Shown: positions 34,713-45,560 of the stretch, one piece after another | Layout of the letters: every line of letters starts with the position of its first letter | How positions within the stretch are numbered: the first letter of the stretch is position 1 | Source: Triatoma infestans | Taxonomy: Eukaryota > Arthropoda > Insecta > Hemiptera > Reduviidae | Length of the DNA stretch: 64,000 bases | Reading direction: 5' to 3' | Assembly (NCBI GenBank): GCA_011037195.1 | Contig: JAAEAF010001090.1 | Location: 123,598-187,597 of the forward strand | Position numbers and translations under genes: made by a program | Notes under the pieces: model-generated | The model's input: only the letters and a program-made list of their open reading frames with translations | Told to the model about the DNA's origin: nothing | Databases searched by the model: none

Positions 34713-35634
34713 TCCCTTACCATTGTATAGTTCCATTTCCTACTTCACCAATCTATGAATCTTTCTAGTCTTATTATGTTCATTTTATATATTATATTAT
34801 ATCATATTATATGCTCTACAGATTTAAAATGTATTAACAAAATTATTAATAGGGTACCTTGCCTTTCTCTTTTAATATTTTTGCTAAAATTCGTGGTTAT
34901 TAAAGACCAGTGCGCTTGACGAACAATATTGAGTCCTAAAAATATTCCCCAGCAATCTCTGAATTTAACAGTTTTAAATATTTTATTTCTTTTATGTAAT
35001 ATAAATTCAAGATTTTCTTTTTTTTTTCTCCTTAGAGATAATTAAAAAATAATATTTATCCTCTATCATAGCTATCCACCCAATCACGTATAAGTGTTTG
35101 TCTTCTTTCTCATTATATTTCAGATAATATTTATAATTAACATTTAAATAGTTAATGCCCTTTATAAACAATTTAATAAAAATCCGTTAGATTTCTATTT
35201 ATATGGAGAACCCACATATAATTTGTTATGATTAATGAATCTGTATGACGAAAAATAATCTATTCTGGCATGTTTTTTTTTGTTTTTTTCTGTTCTCTTA
35301 TAAGAGACTCTATTTTATTGGTCATTATCTCTTGCATATTATACATAGAAAGAGTATATTCATTGGGTGAAAATTATAGACCTGGCCACCATGAAATAAA
35401 CATCTTAAATCCTCTTCCGTTTTTATAGCGCGTTTCAAATAGATGAATCACGAATTTTCGCCTGAACATTTTTCTTTATGTTATTTACTATCAATCATTA
35501 TAAGAGTGTTGATAATATATTGCTATCATATTAAATAAAATATATATATAGATTTTTTTAAATAATTAAATAGTATAGGTACTAATTTCTATTTATTTAG
35601 TCCCATTGATAATAATTTATATAAATGGGAAAAT
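34713..35634. other. Unassigned AT-rich DNA
   Basis: Contains TATAT repeats near 34,790-34,810 and T runs. No gene is supportable. Confidence 0.4.
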
Positions 35635-35689
35635 TTAAAATAGCAATGGGAAATATTATTTATTTATTTACAATCAAAATATATGGACC

Positions 35690-38600
35690 AGCTCACTATC
35701 GCTTTACACATAGTGGTAAACAGAAGAAGAAGGAAGGTCTTGATAAAGAGAGGATAGAGGTCTTGATAAAGTCGGGGTTTCAGCCTTCTTGATGAAGTAG
35801 GCTCGCCTATGTGGTAATGTGATGTTGTTGGTAATGTGTTAAGTATTAAAAAGAAGCTGTCTGTTAACTTGGTCATGGTGTTTTTATGTCTGCAATATCA
35901 AGTTCTCTATGTATTTGGGTGTTCCTGATAAACCAGTGCGTTTAGTGCTGTTTCGTAGAACTTTGTTCTGAAATATCTGAATCTTTCGTCAGTGGTGTTG
36001 CTTTCTGTGACCGACTGGCATGCAATGCCATGTCAGAGAGGTCTGAGAAGCGGTTTAATAGCAGTCGTGTCCGATGCAGAGTGTTTGAGTGGGTGTATTT
36101 GTCTTTGTTGTGGTGGTAGTTCCGCAGAGCTGGCAAGCCTCAGGAGCAGTTTCCTGGTAGCCTGCTTCATTTTGTGGTCATCGACCGGTTTACGGGCGTT
36201 CGCCCATCTTCATGAATGCGTTTTTTTAGATAGTGTGACAACACAGACTCGCACAAGCAAAGCTATGTGAAACAAGTGTGCGCACACAGATTGTGAAACC
36301 TAGTTTGCTCTGTGCGAGTCTTAGTTGTCACACTGTCTAAAAAACCATCCTGAGATGGGCTAACGCCCTGAACCGGTTCGATGAACCACAAAGTGAAGCA
36401 GGCTACCACTGAAAATGTCTCTGATGGTGTATTTCTGTTAATGAGTGGGTAGAGCTGTTTCAGTCGCGTGTGTGCTTGTTGTAGTTTAGTGTTAATGTGT
36501 AGTCTCCAGGTGAGTCTTATGTCCAGGATCACGCCACATAGTGCACTCCTTGGTCCACGGGACTTCTTGGTTGCTGATATGCAGAATACGAAGGTTCTCA
36601 TTCCGAAGCTGTCGCAGAGCGAAGATTTTTGCTTCAGTTTTGGAAACATTTAGCTTTAGTTTTCATCGTTGGAACCAGTTTGATATTGTATCTAAAGACG
36701 TCTGTAAGTCAGTGATGCTTCTGTGTAAGTCTGTTTTGGAAGAGGCTACTAGCATGGTGTCGTCTGCGTATGTGGCTAGTGTCGTTGAGGGAGATTCAGG
36801 TATTCAGGTATGTCAGAGCAGTAGAGGTTGAAAAGTATTGGGCTCATGATTGCCCCCTGTGTTAGTCCAGCGAGAATTCGTCGTCTAGTACTGTATGTGC
36901 TGTAAGTCTTACTTGGAAGGTTCTGTCTTGTAGAAAGGATCCAATAATGTGAGTAATATAATCAGGTGCGTTTGTGTTCTAAGTTTGTAGAGTAGTCCAG
37001 AGTGCCAAACTGTGTCAAATGCGGCTGCTACGTCTAGAAAGACAGCTGCCGTGTATTTTCTGTCCACAAAGTTTTGTACAATGTGTTCTGTGATTCTTTT
37101 AAGCTGATGTACTGGGGAATGTCTTGGTCTAAATCCGAACTGATGAGGTGGAATTGTGTTTGTGTCTGTCAAGTGTTGTAAGAGTCTTTTGTAGATTAGT
37201 TTTTCTAGTATTTTAGAGAGAGAGCTTAAGAGCCTTATTGGGCGATAGCTGTTAGGGTCAGATTTTGGCTTTCCAGGTTTGTGAAAAACTACCACTATTG
37301 CGTTCTTCCACTTTTTGGGAAAGTATCCTAATCGCAGGCAAGCGTTGAAGGTACTTGTTAGGAAGGAGATACCTTTTCGAGGCAGATTTTTTAGTACAGT
37401 ATTTGGGATTAGGTCGTCTCCGGGAGCCTTTTTATTGTGAAGTACTTTGATTATGGAGGATATTTCAGATGGTGAAGTAAAAGTGATAGGAAGTCCTACT
37501 GAGGGGAAGTTACTGCAGTTCGCTGTTGACGTAGTCGTCAGTGCCCTGGTCTGTCTGGTCAGTTAGTGTGAATTTGTTTTGAAGATGAGTTGCTAGTACC
37601 TCGCATTTTTCTTCATCGCTTGTTCCTAGTGTATTGCCTGTTTGCAGTGGAGGGATCTGTGTATGTTTAGTAGTCTTTTTGTTTCTCTCCAGAGACAACT
37701 GTCACCGGGCGTCAACTCTCCTAAGAAGATCTGTATCTGGAGATTCTGAGGTTGTCCAATTCCCATTTAATTTGACGGTTCAGTCGGTTTAAGAGAGTCT
37801 TGTCTGAAGGATTCCTAGTTCTCTGCCAAGTCTTGCGAGTTCTGTTTTTTCGTGTATTAGATGGGGTATGTCTCCAGGTAGCCAGTTGTTTCTGTTGATG
37901 TTGTTTTGATTTTTGTAAATAGAGTTGTGTATGGCTGTATAGATTATCTGTGTGAACATGTCAATTGATGTGTCGATGTCGTCAGATGTTTTATAATGAT
38001 TAGGTATTGTCAGGAGCTTGTTTATGTCTGGTCTGTAGGTATCCCACTCAATTTTTCCAGTGACTAGTTTTGGTGGGGGCTCACTACCCTGTGCGTGGGT
38101 GTGCAACCTGTATAGTACTGGAAGGTGGTCAGAGTGTAGTTCGTTCACTGAATCCAGATATATCGGTTCGTTAATGTTGAGTGACAAAGCCAGTATGTCG
38201 GATTGGTAGTTACGTTGAGAGAGGTAGAAGGTAGGCTCGTCTGGGGCAGAAATTAGAATGTTTAAGTTGTCCATCGCTGTCAGTAGTCTAGTACCGTTGT
38301 TGTTGGTGGTTCGACATCCCCAGTAAGTGTGCTTACTGTTAAGGTCTCCTAGTAGTAGTGTACAGTTTTGTGTGAAGATAAGTTGATGGTCGTCTTGCAG
38401 AAGTCGAATGTTTGATCTCAAGTAGGCTGATGTAATCGTTAGAGGTCCTCTTAACAGATTCCTTACCTGTATCGCTACGGCTTCAAGATTATGAAGTGGA
38501 GGGCGACTCCACCTGAAGCTACACGTGTTTGTCTTTCAGTACGGTAGATGTTGTATCCTGATATTTTAAGTCGGTCAGTCCGTACGGTTTAAGTTGGTAA

Positions 38601-38729
38601 GGTGTGTTTCGGTGATGCAGGCAATGTCAATGTTGTATCTAGTAAGAAAGTCTGTAAATGTAGAGGTTCGTATTTTTAGTCCGTTAGCATTCCAGTAACC
38701 ATAGAAGATATCTATGGTTGTACATTGTT
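35690..38729 (-). pseudogene. Jockey ORF2 (endonuclease and reverse transcriptase), frameshifted and interrupted
   Basis: The APE-type endonuclease starts near 38,710 with the catalytic Asn in YWNANGLK and the Glu in ITETHL (about 38,610). After a frame change it continues at 38,421 with GDLNSKHTYWGC (Asp and Asn) and ends with SDHLPVL near 38,120. RT follows: SYRPI and the A-box FLDVAAAFDTVWH near 37,040, the GLTQGAIMSP box near 36,860, and the YADDT catalytic box at 36,757-36,770. The thumb is cut by the 36,101-36,425 insertion and resumes to about 35,870 with Q-N-K-V-L-R and W-F-I-R-N. Several frame changes are needed to follow it, so it is a pseudogene or carries assembly indels. Confidence 0.9.
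36101..36425 (-). mobile_element. Penelope-like fold-back family 1 inside Jockey ORF2
   Basis: Flanked by a perfect 9-bp duplication GGTGTATTT (36,092-36,100 and 36,426-36,434). The long arm with the tail is on the left here, giving minus orientation; the short arm (about 36,290-36,425) is its inverted partner. The Jockey coding similarity resumes on both sides, which gives a clear before-and-after of the insertion. Both hammerhead-like cores are mutated (CTGAGAT and a GTAAAC variant). Confidence 0.88.
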
Positions 38730-40167
38730 CGAAAAAATTAAATTCTGTATCAAGTTGGTAATTAGTTGTTTTATGTGTGGGATGAGAGGTGTGATTATCT
38801 GTAGGAGTGTATCTTTGATCAGAGTAATAATGGATGAGTTGGTTCAGAAGAGGTGGTGTTGGTGGAGTTCTGATCAGGCGGCCTACTTGTTTGTCGTCTT
38901 TGTGACCAGTAGTTAGGAGATGAACTGGAAGGATTGCTTGAGAAAGATTGGTGATAATTTGAAGAGGCGGGCTGAGGATATGTTCTTGGAGAAGATTCTT
39001 GGTGAGTGTTGTGAGTTCCGATAGTATTTTTGATCTTCTTTTGCGTGATTGATTCCTGTTGATGATCCTGATTAGAGTTTCACAGCGGCTGTAACTGGCT
39101 GAATGATCACCATTGCAGTTTACGCATTTTGGCATTTGGATTTGGCGATTTGGACATGCTGTGAAGTGATGGTCACCTGCACACTTCACACATTTAGGGT
39201 CAAGTCGACAATAATTTTTGTATGTCCAAACTGTTGGCAGTTAGTGCACTGAGGATTGCGGTTAGGTTTTCTTCATGGTTCTACTGTTACCACCGAATAG
39301 CAGAGGCGTGTTAATTGGAAAATTGCCTTGCCTTTGTCATTGTTCTCCAAAACTATTGCGCAGTGCGGTGTAGGGGCGGGAGGCTCGTATTTTTTGTTCA
39401 ATAGTCTGGTGACAGAAATGACGGGGTGGGTTTTTGTTAATTCTTCGTGTATTTCTTCATCTGTGACGGAGTATGGAATATCTCCTATAATGACTGACAG
39501 TTTCTTGTCTTCGGGATTTCCGAAGGTAATACTTAATGCAAGATTCGTCATAGATTTGGTTAATTTCCTGAAGCGGTCCAAGGTTTTTACTGTGATTTTG
39601 AATTTATTTATACATAATTGTGTCTCGAATGTGGAGCCAATTGTATTTCTAATTTGTTCTATTATTGCTTGATAGCTGTCAGTGCCAATTCTAAATATTG
39701 GAGGTATTTTCAATGGTTTATTTGAAGGATTTTCATTTGTGGTTCGTCAATTTCAATGCTAGCTAAAGGTGCGAATTTATTATGTGTTGGAATTTGTGAA
39801 TTGGAAACTTATGATTTCTGGTTGCCATGGTGAGTTGCGTGTTTTGTTTTTGTAATTTTATAAGCTGAGGAAAATTAACTTTTGAATTTAAATCCAAAGT
39901 ATTAGTTACATCTTTGGTTCGCGGCTTTTTGTAAGTAATGTGATTACTGTACTCACCATCTTCTTCAGGGTTTTCTTGGTAGCTATCCATTTCTTCTTGG
40001 GCCCACTGCAACACGACGTTTGCTTTCTTTTTACTCATTTTGATGAAAGAACTGGGCTTTTCTTGTCTTCTCCCTTTTTCAGGGGTCGTTCGTTTCACAA
40101 TTGGATTATTTTTCACGTTTATAAAGTTTTTAATCACCTTAATAAATGTATTTAATTCAGAGAGCAA
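38730..40167 (-). pseudogene. Jockey ORF1 (gag-like), frameshifted
   Basis: Begins with an ATG near 40,167 and a Lys/Glu-rich N-terminus. It shifts frame near 39,790 and 39,740 and continues as the globular region (39,713-39,273) with SVIIGDIPYSVTDEEIHEEL and the PTPHCAIVLEN motif, the central domain of Jockey ORF1. A stop and a frame change near 39,270-39,220 precede three zinc knuckles: one C-x2-C-x4-H-x4-C-like region near 39,240, CVKCAGDHHFTAC-like near 39,190, and CVNCNGD-H near 39,120. The function in the family is RNA binding and RNP assembly. Confidence 0.85.
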
Positions 40168-40234
40168 GAACTTAGAATTTCACTGTCACAGTGATCAGCT
40201 GGTTCGTTTTGGAAAATATTAAAATAGCAAATGA

Positions 40235-40400
40235 ATTTTGAATGGGGGCGGGTGTTGGTGTAGTGGTTGGTTATGAGCATGTGCGTATAACTGCTAAATT
40301 TTATATTGGAATGAAGAATGTTAACAGTAAAGTAGGTGCTTCCGCCCCCATCCACGACATCTAATTTGGGAGTTGGACGTTAAGCCCGCCTGCAAAAATT
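40235..40400 (+). mobile_element. tRNA-derived SINE (family B), deleted copy
   Basis: TGTTGGTGTAGTGGTTGG and TATGAGCATG, then a deletion to GTATAACTGCTAAATTTTA. The body matches 9195-9300 including GCCCCCATCCACGACATC and GTTGGACGTTAAG. Confidence 0.7.
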
Positions 40401-41099
40401 GGCATTACTTTACTTGAAAAAATAAATCGTGCGATTTACTCGCACAAATTCCCTTACTGCAGGATGTTATGCAGCCCACTAGGGGTCGTCAAGAAATGGA
40501 AACTAAGAGGGTTTTTTAATCACTAATGATGTTGGATTTTTTTAAAATTAAAATTATAAGTACAAACTGGGATTTAAAAAAAAAGAAGAAATAACCTTTC
40601 TGACCGACTATTGTTCATGCAAGTAGTTGTTATTGGTCAGCATGAATTTAATTTTCAGTACATCCAGAATAATGGACAGAGGATACACACATATCCAAAA
40701 TGAATACAAAAGAAGCCTCTTTACATTATGAAATACTTCCAAAATAATGTAAATTCCACAGATGAAGCTGGAGTCTTTGGATAGAATTATAATCTAATGT
40801 AAGATAATATTATCTTGGAACTATTAAAATTGTCAGTTACAACACTTCCAAAACCTCCAACTGCCATCGTAGTGATTATTATTTTATTAATAATTATTAA
40901 AAATGCTATTTATAACCCACAAATATATATATAGAAAAATTAGGAAATATAGTAAAATAGTTAAATAATTCATACATTTCCTACTTTGAAAATGACCTTT
41001 TCAGGTAGAAAGGTCCCCCTTTTAATTAAGTTGTAAAAATATAAACCAAATTTATAGGAGTAGTTATTTGTTTATGAATTTTACAAATTCATAAACAAA
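40401..41099. other. Unassigned AT-rich DNA
   Basis: No recognisable feature; a short inverted pair ATGAATTTTACAAATTCAT lies near 41,075-41,093. Confidence 0.4.
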
Positions 41100-41186
41100 T
41101 GATCTACTGTCGGATCCCATGGTGATACCTAAACGGAATATCAGGTTTCAACTTTCTGCGGTTTTTGGTTTTTGAGCTATGCTGTT

Positions 41187-41218
<32 letters not shown>

Positions 41219-41355
41219 CACCGACCATTTGCTAAAAACCACTTATTTGGACTCAGAGGACCTCAAAACGGATATTTCCGGTGAAAACATGATATACAAA
41301 ATTTTGGCACGATTATCGTTCTTCCTCTTACTAAAAGTAAGAGAAGGTAAAAATT
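41100..41355 (-). repeat. Rep-TG repeat, partial copy
   Basis: Minus-strand copy with the AGTAAGAG hairpin at 41,325-41,350, CCGGTGAAAACA, GGACCTCAAAACGGATATT, a CA run (41,199-41,221) and AACGGAATATCAGG at its inner end. Confidence 0.82.
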
Positions 41356-41437
41356 ATAAAACTCCAAAAAGATCAAGATTAGCTGACTAGCAATCAATTT
41401 TAGAAATAATTACAGCCCGGCAAATTCAACCGAATTT

Positions 41438-42240
41438 TGTTTTTTTTTTCTCTCTCTTTTATTCATTTTACAAAGCGCTAGTGCGCACAAGCAAATCTGA
41501 TGACATTGAATAAAGATAATAATAATAATGAAAAAAAAAAACTAAACGAGTGGAGGAGCCACCCAGTGGTAGCACGCCAAATCACTCACTATCACTTGTT
41601 GAAAGAAGATCTCAAGACCATTGAAGTTTTAGACGACGAGAGGGATTGTCCGGGAGGGTTCGAGAGGAGAGATTTCTGGCTAAATAGTTTACATGTAGGA
41701 CAGGTTTTTATGGAATTTTTTGTAAGAAGAGGAAGCAACATCGGTCACGAATGGGATATTAAAGTTATTGTGGATTGTAAGGTTCGAGACAAAGTAGGGA
41801 GCGTTAACAATGGCGCGCAGAATTTTTTATTGAAGGGATTGGACTCGTTTAATATTGGAACTCTTCGCAGAGTCCCAAAGTTCTATTCCGTATGTCCAGA
41901 TTGGTTTTAAGATTGAGTTGTGTATTAGTAAAGTCAGTTTAGATCTGTTGTCAAGTTATCAAGTCTAAAGCGGCTGTTCAGTTCTTGTCGTTTCAGTTTA
42001 GTGTGAGGATTCCATATCAGGCGTTTTTCTATATACAGCCACAGGTTGCGGACAACATTAACGTGGGGAAGAGGAATTCCATTGTAGTATATTAGAGCAA
42101 GGTAATTTTTCTTAGAGTAAAAGTGATATTTTCACATTTTTGTTCGTTTAACTTTATTCTCCAGTTAGTTTGTGTGTTCTTCTGTGAACTACGAACATTT
42201 ATACGCTTAGCTATATCTGGTGAATACCTGAATTTTCATA
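41438..42240 (-). pseudogene. Jockey-clade RT C-terminus, 5'-truncated relic
   Basis: Read on the minus strand from 42,220, successive frames encode Y-N-G-I-P-L-P-H-V-N-V-V, then a thumb stretch with H-T-K-L-K-R-Q-E-L-N-S-R-F-R-L, then L-K-P-I-W-T-Y-G-I and N-I-P-F-V-T-D-V, which is the conserved C-terminal order of Jockey RT proteins. Stops and frame changes are frequent. An AATAAA and an A run lie at 41,438-41,462 on the minus strand, consistent with the 3' end. A 136-codon plus-strand frame at 41,500-41,910 is antisense to this and is not a gene. Confidence 0.8.
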
Positions 42241-42299
42241 ACGCTTAGTAAATTTTTTTTCTTTTTTATATACGTACTATGTTAATTGCAACTGAAATT

Positions 42300-42915
42300 A
42301 AAGATTTCCTGCTGTCGTTAAAGTTGGGCTCGTGGACATAGTCCTACCTAACCTTGACAGACAGTGCGGAATAAGCCGGCGCATTGTCTTGGTGGAGAAC
42401 CCATAGCTTGTCTTTCCACAATTCGGGTCGTTTCTTCCTTATTCTTTCATGGAGTTCAGCAAGAACGTGAAGATGGGGAACTATTAATGTTCCAGAGACA
42501 TTTTCCGTGGTAGCCTGCTTCATTTTGTGGTCATCGACGTTTCGGGCGTTCGCCCATCTTCAGGATGCGTTTTTCAGACTGTGTGACAACACAGACTTGC
42601 ACAGAGCAAACTCAGCTTTCACACTACTGATTTAACTGTATTTTAAAACTGAGTTTTAAAACTGAGTTTTAAGCCCGAAACCGGTCGATGACCACAAAAT
42701 GAAGCAGGCTACCACAGAAAATGTCTCTGATGCTTTCCAGCTCTGCGGAACCAACCACCACAACAACTATTAATGTTGATTAATAGTTTGGCCAGATTAC
42801 TGATTGTTCATCCGTTCTTGACGTGGGAAGAGCGACCCGGGCGTGTATCTTCTTCTTCAGAAGCAGCGTTAGTCTCGTTATTTAATAGCCACACCTTGTA
42901 TAAGCATTACCGCTT
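42300..42915 (-). pseudogene. Mariner (irritans-like) transposase relic
   Basis: On the minus strand, 42,480-42,330 encodes L-H-E-R-I-R-K-K-R-P-E-L-W, then LHQDNAPAYSALSV, where the Asp is the second catalytic residue of mariner DDD transposases. At 42,880-42,905 the minus strand reads ACAAGGTGTGGCTATTAAAT, the terminal inverted repeat type of irritans mariners, so the central part of the gene is deleted between end and catalytic block. A family 1 fold-back interrupts it at 42,492-42,764. The partner terminal repeat was not found at the lower-coordinate end. Confidence 0.8.
42492..42764 (+). mobile_element. Penelope-like fold-back family 1 inside mariner relic
   Basis: Flanked by a perfect 13-bp duplication AACTATTAATGTT (42,479-42,491 and 42,765-42,777). 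The short arm is on the left and the long arm, with tail CCAGCTCTGCGGAACCAACC, on the right. The left-arm core on the minus strand keeps CTGAAGA, GGGC-GAAC-GCCC and GAAAC-GTC with CATC/GATG flanks. The right arm has lost its CTGATGA part to a short AAACTGAGTTTTA duplication. Confidence 0.9.
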
Positions 42916-43244
42916 TAATATATCTCCTATATTTTGATACAGGGCATAACTTTGAAATGTGCGTCATCTCTCCTAGCTTTACCCTAATAAAATAACTTAC
43001 TTGAGTACCATTTATTTAAAAAAAAAAAATTATTTGACAAGAGATAAAAGAGCCACTCGAGTTTCAGATTTACCCATGTTGGTTAGATAGGTAGATTCTG
43101 TGGGTGGGGGCTATCAAAGACTACGCCACTGTGACCCCTTAGAGTCTATTGTAGATCCCACAAATTAGAGTAACCTCTCGAGTCCTGTCTGTTTGATTAG
43201 ACTTAAGAAGCTGATGAAAGACTTCTGGTTAAATAGAAGGCGAG

Positions 43245-43396
43245 AAGTTTGAGTGTATACGCTGAATTTTCTCTGTGCAAGTCTGTGTTATCACACTGTT
43301 TTGACAAAAACAACCTGATGATGGGCGAACGCCCGAAACCGGTCGATGGCCACAAAAGGAAGCATGCTATAAAGAAAATATCTCTGATAAATGCCA
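43245..43396 (+). mobile_element. Penelope-like fold-back family 1, single-arm copy
   Basis: Forward arm from CTCTGTGCAAGTCTGTGTTA to AATATCTCTGAT. It holds one of the best-preserved hammerhead-like cores (43,315-43,344). It lacks both the partner arm and the GCGGAACC tail. Confidence 0.8.
43315..43344 (+). ncRNA. Hammerhead-ribozyme-like core
   Basis: In order: CTGATGA (43,315-43,321), T, stem II GGGC with loop GAAC and GCCC (43,323-43,334), GAAA (43,335-43,338), then CCGGTC with predicted cleavage after C43344. Known family rule: CUGANGA, stem II, GAAA and a UH cleavage site. Departures: the first stem II pair would be U opposite C instead of G-C, stem III is only ACC/GGU with no loop (a dimer would be needed), and stem I CAAC/GATG has one mismatch in this copy. 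Activity is untested. Confidence 0.5.
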
Positions 43397-44264
43397 CTTT
43401 TCGAAAAAGAATTTCTGCGTTTTTCTTGTATGCAGAAATTCACTTTTTCCTGCATATAATGGTATATTATTTTTATATTTTGTAAAATAAATTGATGCTG
43501 CTTTTAATAGCCACCTCCCCCCTCATAAACATGATAATGTCAATGACTGTAATAATTGAAAGGATGTAGGTGTTACAGTTGGTTTTGTGGGATACAGGAT
43601 GAAGATAGAATGATGTTACATGGTCATTCGTATATCTACAATGCAGATAGCGAGAGAGCACTTTCCTGTTTAAAAGGCTGCTGTCCTCTATCTGAAAGTT
43701 AACACGGCTGTTCTATTATCAATAATTATTGAAAGTACACAGAGAGAAAGAGGCTAATGAACAATTAATGACAAACGAAGTAGATAGTTCACATCAAAGA
43801 GCGTCATTCACAGATGTCCCTGGATAATTGTTAATTTAGCTACCCACCCATGTTTCTCTACTCTTTTCTCGTTACTTTGGCCGTATGTATGTGATGATTC
43901 CCACAACTAACACACCATTACAGAACTGTTGACAATTATGTTAGTGAGTGTGTGTGTGTGTGTGTGTATGTGTGTGTGTGTTTGTGTATGTGTTCTTTTT
44001 CTTCTTCTGCAGTCACACTACTCTTTTTGTCACATTCCTTTAATTAACTTCTGGTGACTCCTTTTTCCTCATCCAGCCTTTATATCTTTTCCTTTTTTTT
44101 TTCTCTCAATCTGCCCACCTTCTACGCCGAGACAGATGTATTTTGTTTAAAAATTTCACATGCTAAGTTTGTTTTTCACATCATAATTCAACACAAATGT
44201 CAATAATTCAGTACTTCAATCACACAATAATTCAAAACAATACAAATGTCCTGTTTTTTGCTAT
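43397..44264. other. Unassigned DNA with TG microsatellite
   Basis: A TG-rich run lies at 43,944-43,992. No gene or other repeat was recognised. Confidence 0.45.
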
Positions 44265-44394
44265 TTTTTAATTTCTCTTACTACTGTAAGAGGAAGTACT
44301 GCAATTTCGTAAGATTTACGAAATTGAGTTTTCACTAGAAATACATGTTTTGAAACCACCTCAGTCAGAAAATGTGGTTTTTAGAAACTGGTGT
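44265..44394 (+). repeat. Rep-TG repeat, 5' part, split by Jockey insertion
   Basis: Hairpin TCTCTTACTACTGTAAGAGG, TGAGTTTTCAC and GGTTTTTAGAAACTGGTGTG. The copy resumes at 45,200 after the insertion. Confidence 0.75.
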
Positions 44395-44406
44395 GTGCTT
44401 ATGTTT

Positions 44407-45187
44407 TTTTTTTTTAATTTCCTTTATAATAATAAATAATAATAATTTTATTGTCAGATATTTACATATTTACAATGTTAAGTGTACCAGATTTTCATCT
44501 TTACCACTTCACCAAATTCTCTATCACATAATTAATGATTCACATTGTGGTGCTGGGAAAAATGACAATAAAAAAACCCAGCTCTATAGTAGTCTCTTTA
44601 TTGATGTGGTGGGCATATTATATTTTTAATTCTCTTATGTTTAATGTGACAATTTGTATTGTAACATCCTATGTTCTTGATTATATTATTTTCGCTATAA
44701 GCTGTACTAAGAAAGAAATTTGTACATATTTCCTTTAAAAATTCTATTATAAATTCTATTTTTGTTTTTTCGTGCAAGAGTTTAATTGGGATATATCTGG
44801 GAGCATCAATAGCAAATCTTAAAAACTTATTTTGCACCCTTTGCAATTTCTTCAGGTTGGTCTCACTCATTATACTCCAACATGGAGCAGCATAGGTCAG
44901 CACAGGTCTGACCAGAACCTTGTACAACAGTATCTTATTGCCAACACTCAGTGTAGAATGTCTATTTAGGAGAGGGAACAGTTGGAGTATGAGAGCTTTG
45001 CTTCTTTGAACTATTGCGTTTATGTGTGGAGTAAATGTTAGTGACTTGTCTAATGTGACCCCCAAGTACTTGACGGTGGGGGCCCATTCTATTGGTCTGT
45101 TAGCTATAGTTATCTGGTTCCGTAAAGTCGGTCGTCTTTTTGTGAAAAATTTCCTTTATTCCACATGCTCCATATACATATTATATA
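44407..45187 (-). pseudogene. Jockey-clade LINE, 5'-truncated copy nested in Rep-TG
   Basis: On the minus strand from about 45,150 it encodes the RT thumb and C-terminal region: W-A-P-T-V-K-Y-L-G-V-T-L-D, then HINAIVQRSKALILQLFPLL, VLVRPVLTYAAPCW and LKKLQRVQNKFLRFAIDAPR, continuing to a stop near 44,600. This is the Jockey order and one frame stays open over 155 codons. The 3' UTR ends in an A/TAA-rich tail at 44,407-44,450. The 12-base flanks GTGCTTATGTTT (44,395-44,406) and GTGCTTGTGTTT (45,188-45,199) differ at one base and are taken as its TSD. Confidence 0.88.
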
Positions 45188-45199
45188 GTGCTTGTGTTT

Positions 45200-45560
45200 G
45201 TGTGTATGTGTGTATGTGTATGTTTGTGTGTGAGTGCGTTCCTTTATGACCAATATATCTCATATATTGAAAATCGCAAAAAGCTGGAACTTGGTATTTC
45301 GTATGGGTTTTACCAGCGAACGCGACAATAATGTTTTGGTTAAGTGGCCGACCGGAAGTATCTCTTTCTCGAATAATTTTTTTTTTTCAGATTTTGTTAT
45401 TTTCTTGAAACGGCTTCAACGATTTTCTTTAAACTGAATATATCAGCTGATCTTAAAATGACCTATAACAGCCTAAAAATCGATGTTGCCGATGGAGTAG
45501 ATTTTTTTAAAAATATTATTCCCATCCTATTTAGTCAATTCCAGCCTAACATTACGAATA
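45200..45560 (+). repeat. Rep-TG repeat, 3' part
   Basis: Continues after the Jockey insertion: TG-rich run (45,190-45,235), ATTGAAAATCGCAAAAAG, GACCGGAAGTATC, and TTTTCTTGAAACGGCTTCAA, the module sequence. Confidence 0.72.

Larger units (their letters stand above)
35647..40218 (-). mobile_element. Full-length Jockey-clade non-LTR retrotransposon, broken, with nested insertion
   Basis: Seen: a perfect 12-bp duplication TTAAAATAGCAA flanks it (35,635-35,646 and 40,219-40,230). On the minus strand it runs from a 5' end near 40,218 through ORF1 (nucleic-acid-binding gag-like protein with zinc knuckles) and ORF2 (endonuclease and reverse transcriptase) to an A/TAAA-rich tail at about 35,650-35,672. 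The lack of 5' truncation is notable for a LINE. A 325-bp fold-back element sits in ORF2 at 36,101-36,425; without it the element is about 4.25 kb. Both ORFs carry several frameshifts and stops, so the copy is inactive as read. Confidence 0.93.

Noticed and set aside
41500..41910. 136-codon plus-strand open frame starting ATG
   Set aside because: The opposite strand over the same bases encodes Jockey RT C-terminal motifs in the right order, so the plus frame is antisense to a retrotransposon relic.
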